Below, in pieces: positions 12,350-20,639 of a DNA stretch of 25,304 nt. The notes under the pieces were generated by a model. The model had not been told where the DNA came from. It saw only the letters and a list, made by a program, of their open reading frames with translations, and made no database searches. The stretch lies in NCBI GenBank assembly GCA_031835245.1, contig JAVKOQ010000590.1, positions 1 through 25,304 of the forward strand. Direction: 5' to 3'. Position 1 is the stretch's first letter. Every line of letters begins with the position of its first letter. A program made the position numbers and the translations under genes. The DNA is from Balamuthia mandrillaris (Eukaryota; Discosea; Longamoebia; Balamuthiidae).

Positions 12350-14089
12350 TTAGGTGCCGTTGTCAGCACGCTGGGATCTTCGTTCAAGCTGCCTGTGATG
12401 GGCGTCACTGTGGGCGGATGGTGTACGCTGTTTGCTTCGCTGAGGTGTGGGAGGTTTAAAACGGGGAGCTGTTGCTGAACCAGTGCCAAAGGAAGAAGAG
12501 GTGGAAGAACTGTGGCTGGAAGCTGAAGAACCACCTGAGTTGGGGCCAAAGGAAGAAGAGGTGGAAGAACCAAGGTGTGGAGACAAAGAACCACCCAAGT
12601 AAGAGCTGGAGGAAGAAGAGGTCGAAGAGCTGGTGGACGACGAGGGAGCCACTGGTGACCGGGATCGGGGATTCAAACCAGCAAATTGGTTGCCAGGTGA
12701 GGGAGTGGTGGAGGACGCAAGGGGTGGTGTGGAAGGATAACGTTGTGACTCTGGTTGGCTGGATGAGTACACAAAGTGGTTGCAGTCATCATCGTCGTAA
12801 AGGGTTGCAAAGGGGGTGGGGTTGGACACAAAGGTGTCAGGGTTCTGCGGCACGTAGGGAGGAGTGGAGGTGTGGGCCAGGATGTCCCCTTCCACTTCTT
12901 CATCCGAGCTGCACGCAGGTGAAGGCGAAACAGAGTCTACGCAACTTCGAGAATCAGCGGGGAAGAGATGTGACTAAAACAAGGAGTAAACATACCGAGG
13001 TCGTCCACATCCTGCAGCTCCTGAGGGGATGTCACAGGAGAGGCGTCAGCGCGGTGGCGCTTTTGACCCGCCCTTGATGTCCCGCGATCCTGGCCATGAA
13101 GACAAACAAATAAGTACGTTGTGGTCACACCCAACGAATCCAGTTGCCTCATTGCAAACATCCCAGACGCACTGTTTCACAAAACTTCTGAAGGGTTCTG
13201 AACCTGAGCGTCGTCTGAGCTTTAAGGCTTGGATCACCTTCTCTGTTGCCACGTTCAAAGTACCCTCATCGACGGGGACGTTGAATGACCTGTCTTTGTT
13301 TAACTCTGTCAAAGGAGGGTGAGGTTAGATCAAGTGAGTAGCTGCGTGGATGCTTTACCTTTTGCTATTTGTTGCTTCAGCTCGGAGCGCATGTGTGTGC
13401 GCCTTTGTTTGACATAGGACTCCATGCACCGCGTCAAGCGGCTGCAAAGAATGACGGGGAGAAGATCAGTCAAGGCAACGTGGAAACACGGGACGCTCGA
13501 CGCAAAAATTCACCTTTTGTTCTCCGGCGTTTGGTGGGTCTTTGGTACTTGCGCCCAGATGTTTTCCTTCACGCTGGTCAACCCCTCGGACCAATAGACC
13601 TTTTTTGGTGAGCTGTAAAAAAGCCCTTTGCGCAAAAGGCGGCAGATGCGGTCCCTGTATTGATTGAGCATTGAGGGAAACCTGTCTTCACTAGGTGAAA
13701 AGTCAGCTCGAAGCTCGAGGAATCAAAAAAGAGAATGAAAATGAAGGGAGACAAACTCAAAAGGCTGGGACTGCTCGCAAACCCGCCCCAAAACTACCTC
13801 TTGGGCTTGCGTTTGGTTTCGGAGGCCACGCAACTCCATCGCCATGTTCGCTGAGTCCTGTGACAACTGAGACATGGCCCGCGACATGTTCGCCATGGCC
13901 TGTACCAGTTTTGCGACGTCCCGAGACTGCCTTGTCACCACATTGTGCAGGTCTTGGAAAAGCTCCAGTGGGGGTGAGAGGACCGAGTCAAGTTTTTCAA
14001 AAGAGAAAGAGGAATAAAAAGGAGTTTACACGTTCACTGGCGGTGTTTTCTCGGCGTCCGTTGTTAGTAGCGTCGTCGCATGAAGCCAT
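12350..14089 (-). CDS. Protein of unknown function, coiled-coil and Ser-rich tail, 7 exons
   Basis: Not recognised. Exons (high to low): 14032-14089, 13798-13952, 13514-13713, 13359-13441, 13136-13305, 12996-13089, 12350-12936; phases agree and give 448 aa. Residues about 20-70 form a likely coiled coil (VAKLVQAMANMSRAMSQLSQ). About 75-245 is a folded, basic, helical region with MLNQYRDRICRLLRKGL, KKVYWSEGLTSVKENIW and EPFRSFVKQCVWDVCNEATGF. From about 250 the chain is acidic and Ser/Pro-rich (SSDEEVEGD, then poly-Ser), resembling a disordered regulatory tail. An AATAAA overlaps the stop codon. It is divergent from the plus-strand gene at 14509 and shares a 419-bp intergenic with it. A nuclear or DNA-binding role is a guess from composition only. 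Confidence 0.68.
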
Positions 14090-14508
14090 GGTGGCCTGGG
14101 TGAATTCAAACTTTGCAGAAAAAAAAAAATTGAAAAAATTTCTGTTAACACCAACTAAAAAAAAAATTGTCGCACCAAAAGATACAGCAGTTCTGCAGCA
14201 GTTTACCAAGTTTATTACCGGAGTGCAAAGAAATAGTTGGTTGGTTGAGAAATTTCGGTGTTGTTGAAATTTCGTTTAGCAAGACAAACCCTCAGGCACT
14301 TGAAAAAATTAATGAAAAAAGTCGAAGAACGTTTTTTTTTTTCAATTTTTGGTGCGAAAACCTTCGAGTGGTGTGCAGCGGCTGTTTGCTGCGCCACCTT
14401 TGCTTCACAAAAGCCTCAAAGTAGTTTTCCACGCCCTTGCTGGCGTTCGCGGCCGTTTGCTGCAGCGCGCAGAGGACCAGAGTTTTAGAACACGGTCCTG
14501 GCACGACA
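14090..14508. promoter_or_regulatory. Divergent intergenic, likely bidirectional promoter
   Basis: Lies between the start codons of two divergent genes. It is rich in A and T runs. It has an 11-bp inverted repeat TCGCACCAAAA (14170-14180) with its complement at 14347-14357, and GAAATTTCG twice (around 14249 and 14267). No protein gene is seen. That the two genes share control is inferred from orientation and spacing. Confidence 0.45.
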
Positions 14509-16184
14509 ATGAAAAAAAGAAAACAAACAAACGAGCTGGTGGGAGAGGATGCAGGCAGTCACCCCTCCCCGGCCGCAAACACAAAAAAGCGGGGCGCCAG
14601 GAGAGGCAAACGCAGCGTGCAAGCAGCGCAGCGGCGCTACCGACAACGAGGCCACGCGGTGGAAAAAAAGTGCTTGCATCAACGAGCAGAGAAACTGTCT
14701 GAGGTAAGTGACCCTGCGATCAGGTGGAGCCTTCCACACGTCGAGCTCACGAACAACTTTCAGGACCTGAGAAGCACCACAGTCGTGTTGAACTGCCAGG
14801 CCCCAGAGCTCAAAGGGAGCAGTGTAGTGCGAGTGAAGAGGGGGCGCGCCCTTGAAGGCGACGAGTTGCTGTCCAAAGACGAGGTCCTCCTCTACTCGCC
14901 CTTGACTTCAGACTTCGTGGGGGTAGACCACGAGGACAGTTCCATTCCATTCGCCGTGTTTCATGAACCACGAGAACTGGGAGAACTGGACGAACAGGAG
15001 GTCTTTGCCGCACTGGAGGAATTGAGTCAGTGCATGTACCACCTCCACCGTCACAAGATCAAGACTACGGGGGTGTGCTTTGGCGTGGGTGAGCGTGGTG
15101 GTTACGAAAAAGGGCAATCGTTTGGGCACTACCGCATGCGCAAGGACCAAGTCTGTGACGAGTCCTTGGAAAACACGCTACCGTGCCAGCGCAAGGACTT
15201 ACAAGAAACAGTGGAGCGTCTGGCGCAGGTCTTGCAATCGATTCTGCGCTCAAGGTTCCCAGGTGCGTGTTTGTGTTTTTCTCTCGACCTCTCCATCGTG
15301 GCCTGACGTTCGAAGTCCATCCGCCAGCGCCCACTTTGCGTCGCCTCTTTTGCTTGGACTGGCTGCTGGAGTACCCTCCTTTGGGGTGCGCCCTGTCATT
15401 CAACTTGTACGGCAGCAAGAACTTTGCTTCGGCTCTCCACTTCGATGACGACGACGAGGAAGCAATGGCCGTTGCCACTTGGTTCCGCGACCAATCCCAG
15501 TGCTGTTTGACCTCCCATGAGGGCGAGGTTGTCATGGCCCTGGGGTCTCCACTCAACCACATGCCACACCCTCCCCGCCAACACCGCAAAGATGGGACCC
15601 CTTTTGGGTTGTCCCGAAGTCATCTTTGAAGGGAACAAACGTGGATGGAGCACGCCAGGAGCAAGGTGTGCGCTTGCTTGGGTTCACAACGCCAACGAGA
15701 AGTTGGACCTCTGCACTTGCGCTCTGCCTTCACCGCACACAATGGAGGAGTGCTGCTTGGCGGCCATGAGGTTTGTGTTGGGAGTTATCTCCAATTTAGA
15801 GACGCACGGCCAACTTCTCTTCGAGTTTCATTGCATGACGCCCTATTCACGGAAGGACAACCGTTTGCAAAAATCACTGCCAAGATACTTTCAGTATTCA
15901 CTGTGTACTTCCAACCATCCTTTGGCGCTGCACCACAAAGTTGGATCCGCGCATGTTTGCTGCACTGCAAAGAAGTCGAACACACCCTTTTCTGTTGCCC
16001 AATGTACCTCGTGACAGACAAAATTGTCTTCTTCCCCCTCGACGACCCTAGCTTGGTCCTGTTTGCCAGTCCCATGATGGTGCCCCACCCCAACAAACGC
16101 TCTCGTAACACACTTTTTCACAACACCTTTGTGAAAAAGGAAGTGCGCGCGTTTTCTGTGGCCACTTCAGACTCCTTTTATTGA
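14509..16184 (+). CDS. Protein of unknown function; possible 2-oxoglutarate/Fe(II) oxygenase-like fold; 3' exons unresolved
   Basis: Supported exons: 14509-14703, 14764-15262, 15328-15527 and 15592 onward, with introns of 60-65 nt. The N-terminus (1-65) is Lys/Arg-rich and probably nuclear (KKRKQ, KKRGARRGKR). The middle reads STTVVLNCQAPEL, FVGVDHEDSSIPFAVFHEPREL and a helical part LSQCMYHLHRHKI. Next comes SFNLYGSKNFASALHFDDDDEE with an H-x-D pair, and after the next splice CALAWVHNANE with a second His. That order recalls 2-oxoglutarate/Fe(II) oxygenases, including those carried by some eukaryotic transposons, but the likeness is weak and from memory. The last open frame ends at 16184 (FVKKEVRAFSVATSDSFY), followed by ATTAAA. 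How it joins the frame open to 16014 is not settled. Confidence 0.6.
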
Positions 16185-16281
16185 TTAAAACAACACTTCC
16201 AACTCCTTTTGTCCAACCAGGCTTTTTGTCTTTTCCCCCACGTCCACGCTCACCAGTTATGCTTGTAAGTAGAGCAACTGT

Positions 16282-16316
16282 TCAAGAATCTCGTCTCCTC
16301 GCTCACTTCCTCGCTC
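16282..16316 (+). repeat. 35-bp direct repeat, copy 1
   Basis: Begins TCAAGAATCTCGTCTCCTCG. It matches 16359-16393 at 33 of 35 positions with a 77-bp period. It lies between the end of the plus-strand gene and the right inverted repeat. Confidence 0.85.
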
Positions 16317-16358
16317 TCTTCCTCTCTCCTCCCTTTGATTGATGGACTTCCTTTTTTG

Positions 16359-16393
16359 TCAGGAATCTCATCTCCTCGCTCACTTCCTCGCTC
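16359..16393 (+). repeat. 35-bp direct repeat, copy 2
   Basis: Second copy of the 16282-16316 unit, two mismatches. It is possibly subterminal structure of the candidate element. Confidence 0.85.
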
Positions 16394-16478
16394 ATACCCA
16401 GGATATCCCAGGAGCTCTGTGCATGGGGGACTATCTGGGGATATCCATATACCCCTCAAGCAGATGTCTTGAGATTAG

Positions 16479-16512
16479 GGGATGTCCCAAGACATCAGAT
16501 TTTTCTGGCGGT
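16479..16512 (-). repeat. Right 34-bp terminal inverted repeat (candidate transposon end)
   Basis: Reverse complement matches 12072-12105 at 31 of 34. GATGTCTTG (16463-16471) and CAAGACATC (16489-16497) can pair as a 9-bp stem partly inside this repeat. Confidence 0.8.
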
Positions 16513-16588
16513 TGTGGGCCATCCACCTCCTATGGTCCTGTAGGATCCTGCTGCAGCTGTTCTGCTCCAAAGGAGCTGTGCTGTAGTT

Positions 16589-16596
16589 TGACGTCA
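16589..16596. promoter_or_regulatory. TGACGTCA palindrome (CRE/bZIP-type site)
   Basis: A perfect 8-bp palindrome about 306 bp upstream of the kinase start codon. It is the consensus for CREB/ATF-type bZIP factors. One such site can occur by chance; there is no functional evidence. Confidence 0.3.
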
Positions 16597-16901
16597 TCAG
16601 CACTTGATCAGGAAACATTAAACAAAAGAAAGAAGAACTCGCGAGTGGAGAGAGAAGCAAGGGAGCCCCTCGCTCAACGCCCCCTCCCTTTCTTACGGAG
16701 TTTGCTGCTGCCTACGCTTGAGGAGGGTGGAAAGCAAGGTGCACGGCATGGACTTGGGAGTGGAGGTAGTGGCTGATCCGGAAAGGCCTGATGAAATCTC
16801 TGTCAAACCGAAGCAAGAAACTTTGGTAAAGGGCATTTTTGCTATTGCAGAGCGGCACGCCTCCATCTCCTTTCTCGGCTAGCTAACCACCCCCAAATTG
16901 T

Positions 16902-18523
16902 ATGTCGACTCAGTCGTTTGACAAAGGTTTTTTCGTCGCTGTAAAAGCCATTCAAAGCCTACGGAAGCGTATCAACAGGACGCTTATTGTGGCTATTGCG
17001 GGACCGAGTGGCGCCGGCAAGACTTCCCTTGCCAGAAAGATCGTAGAGCTCATTCCGAAGAGTCTGTACGTACTCCTTTTTCTCAAACCAGTTGGTGCCT
17101 ACTTGCCGACCACCCTGCCTCTTTTGCAGCATAATCTCCATGGACAACTACCTGGACTCAACCCACGTCATTGATGAAAATTACGATGACTACCGACTCA
17201 TTGACTTTGACCTCCTTGTCAAGAACATAACCGTACGTCCCTACCAAACCATTAAGTTGCACCATGATGAGCTGGTACTAGTACATTACTGACAACCTCG
17301 ACGGTAACGAACAACAGGAGATAAAGAATGGCCAATCGACACAGCTGCCATTGTATGACTTTAGGAAGAGTGGGCGGTACGCCTACGTCACTGCCTCTCC
17401 TCCTCAATCCAAAGTGGTGATAGTGGAGGGCACCTATGCACTGCATGAGTCAGTGAGGAACCTTGCAGACCTCTCCATCTCTATATCAGGAGGCGTGCAC
17501 AACGACCTCATCAAACGTATATTTCGCGACATCCAACGGACCGGGCAGGAACCTCACGAAACGATTCAACAGATAACTGAGACTGTCTATCCAATGTTCA
17601 AGGTACCTCCAACATGAAACTACCCTTGTTGCTGTATTTTGTGTTTGCGTACTTTTTAAAACCTCACAATGAACGCCAATGCAATTGCAGGCTTTCATAG
17701 AGCCGGACTTACAGAAGGCTCAGATCAAAATCGTTAACAACTTCAATCCTTTCTCTGGTCTTCTCAACCCCATCTACACTCTCAAGTCTAACAAATCTTT
17801 AAGCGGAGAAGATATCATGCGTCTTTCAGGAATTACGGAACCTCCTCGAGTCGAAAGTTATTACGGTAGGTCCCTCTTCCTCATTGTGTTTTTTTTCTTT
17901 CTTTTATTCCCTCTCTCTGACTTTGCTCGAACAGATATCTACCTAAAGCCGCCCCATCCAGACCAATCCAACAATAGTGCTGAAGAGAACTCAAACTGGA
18001 TTCGTATGCGGAACAACGGAGGCACCTACACCCTGATGTTTAGCGAGGTAGGAATGGCTGTTTGCAGCTGATGCCAATGAATTCCAGTAACAACGCTAAT
18101 GAAAATTGCGGTTTTCTCCACAAACAGAATCTAAAGGACAATGAGTTCATCATCTCTCCGTACTTGGTATTCAGCGTAAACGTGCGCATATTGGGAGGTC
18201 TGATGGCGTTGGGCTACACCATTGGAGCTATTATACATAGAAAGTCAATGATATTTGGAACGGAGGACCTTAGTGTGAGCGTGGATAGTTTGGAGGAGTT
18301 GGGCGACTCGTTCGTGCAGATAAAAGGCACTGACAGGCAGACAGTGCAGGAGCTGGGCGAGAAACTTGGCCTCACCGGCAGTTACATCCCCAAGGCGTAT
18401 ATCGAGATCTATCAAGAAAAGTACAAGCAAAAGAACAGTCCTACAAACAAGTCACACGCTGATCTGCTTCGCCAGCACCACAACTCGGAGCAGTTGCAAC
18501 AATTTCTTCATGCCAAACTATGA
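16902..18523 (+). CDS. Uridine-kinase-like P-loop / CYTH protein (TTM1/TTM2 type), 6 exons
   Basis: Joins a uridine-kinase-type P-loop domain to a CYTH (triphosphate tunnel) domain, as in plant TTM1/TTM2, of which at least TTM2 is a pyrophosphatase. Exons: 16902-17065, 17130-17232, 17318-17602, 17691-17865, 17935-18047, 18128-18523; phases agree and give 411 aa. Walker A is GPSGAGKT (34-41). Kinase-like motifs follow: ISMDNYLDS, DENYDDYRLIDFDLL, LYDFRKSGRY, VVIVEGTYAL, and GGVHNDLIKRIFRDIQRTGQEP with TVYPMFKAFIEPDL, very close to plant TTM proteins. CYTH runs from about DIYLKPP (240s) to SYIPKAYIEIYQEKY. The chain ends soon after CYTH and shows no C-terminal membrane anchor, unlike the longer plant proteins. 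A stop (16884) lies in frame upstream of the chosen ATG. Confidence 0.92.
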
Positions 18524-18613
18524 TTGATCGTCTGAAGTGAAGAAAGTAGTCAACAAAATAATTTCTCACCTCCTCATTACTCTTTCCACCATCACCAAGA
18601 CAGTGATCACAAT

Positions 18614-20054
18614 TTATATGAGAGCCCATTGGAAGACGGAGTGATCTTTACCACCCACTGACACAACCTTGTTATCCCCAGCGGCAAAGCTAACGTTCAT
18701 GACGTGACTTGAGTGACCAGCATACCGCTTGTGTGCCGCCTTTGTTGTTGGAAGGGTTACAAAACGAACGGCAGGTAGACGAGCTGGTAACAAAAAGGAA
18801 GTACGACGCACCTGTGGCTTTGTTACTGGATAAGAAAAGAGCTTCACGCCGTTGAAGTCATCACCAGTAACCAGTAACTTTCTGATGGATTAAAAATCAC
18901 ACGTGAGTTTACAATTACAATATGAATGTTGGGGCGGATGGAACCCATGGGGAGCGGTGTGGTGTTTTGGGAAATTCAAAAGGAATGACGATAATGTTTC
19001 ACTAACCTGTCAGAAGAACGGCTCACTGCATTGACATCAGTGCCATCCGAACCAGGAGGCCATATGCCCACCACCGCCCAGCCTGGATTATACCCAAAAA
19101 AATGAGAAATTGGCGTTGTACATCATGCAGAGGAGCTGTTTGAGAAAATCCAAACCAAGAACACAACTCCAAGTGTGGTAGTCAACGTCCCGGATAGCGC
19201 CAGGATGCATCACCATTTGCATGTTTTCTAGGTCCCAGTAGAGCAGCTCATAAGAGTTTGAGTCGCTGTAGTATGTATAGTATGAGTCTTCTGTAAACGT
19301 AGCAAGAATTGTGAGGCCACATACGTTTGAAGATATTTTGAATCCTCAGAAAAGTCGCAATGGATAATGGCACTGGTATGTCCCTTCAGTGTACCTACAC
19401 TTCGGTAAGAGCAGCTGCCTTCTTCTTCCAAGGCGTACAAGTGAATGACATTTTCCTGCGTTATGGCCAAATACCGATCTGTGTATTGGTCATTTGGTGG
19501 TTGTCAGCATAATGTTTATAACTTCGAAAGAAACACGTACCATCAGGGCTAAAGCGCAACTGCCTTATCGCAGGGGTTGAGTTGTGCACATGAACTTGGG
19601 TAGACCAGCACTGATGAAGTTCAGGGCTCTTAAACACCATAATGTGGCCCGTCTCCGTGCCCACCGCCAGATCTACAGAGCGATAGAAAATTAAAAAAAA
19701 AAAAAAAACAAGCAACCGCGGCAGTGCCAAAACAATATATTGTGGGATGATATGTAAGTTGTTCTAAGAATACCAAACTTACATTCTCCATTAGCAGAAA
19801 AGGCAGCAGCATGGGCGCTTCTTCCAAGATAAACTTCCTTTTCTAACCGGTTAGTTGGACTACAACTCCAAAGGCAAAGCCTGCCATCATCGCCACAAGT
19901 CGCGAAGTAGTTTTCATGTGCTAAGAAACTTTAATTTAGATATCAGCATTGAGGATACAGAGGAGAGGAAGGTACTTGCTAGCCCATAAAGATCGCCGTA
20001 GTGTGCCTGAAAAATAGCAACAAAACCTCAATGACCAATAATAGCTAAGGGAGA

Positions 20055-20092
<38 letters not shown>

Positions 20093-20402
20093 CTTTAACG
20101 ATAACAGATGGACGTCCAGCCTCCAAGTCATCAATTTGATGGATAGAATTGTGGCTAGTACCAAATAAAATGTGGCGGTCGTGCCAGTCTACACATTTGA
20201 TGGCCACTGGGTTGGTCTCTTTTGCAGTTTTTTGCTTTTCTTGCTCGGCATCACTGCTTACAGCCGAATCACCACCCTCCGTTTGCTGCAAGAACAAATC
20301 TCGCCCTTCGTATCGCTTGAGCAGGGTAAAGTCACTGTCCCAGAGGCAAATGCTACCATCTTTGGCTCCACTGATAAAGGCATAAGTGTCGTCACCCACT
20401 AT
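18614..20402 (-). CDS. EML-type WD40 microtubule-associated protein, C-terminal part, 9 exons visible
   Basis: EML proteins bind microtubules through a HELP motif and tandem beta-propellers (TAPE domain). Exons (high to low): 20094-20402, 19976-20006, 19783-19920, 19541-19672, 19325-19478, 19156-19265, 19007-19082, 18812-18881, 18614-18739; phases agree, 381 codons to the stop. Diagnostic EML stretches: HYGDLYGLATHE, FATCGDDGRLCLW, LAVGTETGHIMVF, LRFSPDG, GIWPPGSDGTDVNAV, KLLVTGDDFNGVKLFSYP and the ending GHSSHVMNVSF...GGKDHSVFQW. The N-terminal half with HELP should lie beyond the LINE, outside this window. The first visible exon starts directly against the LINE 3' end, so the gene may be disrupted or the LINE may lie in an intron. 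It converges on the kinase gene with only 90 bp between stop codons. Confidence 0.92.
20059..20089 (-). repeat. CT (GA on plus strand) run in EML intron
   Basis: About 15 dinucleotide units on the transcribed minus strand as CT, starting right after the GTAC donor of the exon ending at 20094. Confidence 0.9.
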
Positions 20403-20639
20403 CTTTTTTTAGTAGTAGTAATAAAAAGTTTATTTGCTCTGAGAGCAACACCAATCTATACATAAAAAGTAAGCCTTGTACATACATAGTGTACTCTTAC
20501 TTTTCTTACTCCCTCATCCTCAATGCCTTCCCAATTGTTACTCAATTCACAAGTGAAAGGTGTTGAATGAGATTTCAGACCAACTTTGTATCATCTAGCT
20601 ATCCTTTTCTTTCCCTTTCCTTTTTCCTCTTTTCCTTGC
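20403..20639 (-). other. LINE 3' UTR and tail
   Basis: Non-coding stretch after the ORF2 stop (TAA at 20642-20640). An AATAAA lies about 25 nt before the final A run. The last bases read ACTACTACT, then seven A, then G and the EML exon. Confidence 0.8.

Larger units (their letters stand above)
12072..16512. mobile_element. Candidate 4.4-kb DNA element with two divergent unknown genes
   Basis: Two 34-bp inverted repeats enclose exactly two divergently transcribed, spliced genes (12350-14089 minus, 14509-16184 plus). Inside the ends lie recurring GATGTCC-like motifs and a 35-bp direct repeat (16282-16316 and 16359-16393). This layout is transposon-like, but neither protein shows a transposase motif I recognise and no target-site duplication is clear. 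Alternatively, two unrelated copies of a short dispersed repeat happen to flank two host genes. Confidence 0.45.
16185..16901. other. Right end of the 4.4-kb segment and 5' flank of the kinase gene
   Basis: Contains the 35-bp direct repeats, the right inverted repeat (16479-16512) and, outside it, the kinase gene's likely promoter and 5' UTR. A perfect TGACGTCA palindrome (CRE/bZIP-type site) lies at 16589-16596. A 44-codon frame (16748-16882) starts MDLGVEVVADPERP and ends at TAG before the kinase ATG; it may be an upstream ORF or chance. Confidence 0.45.
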
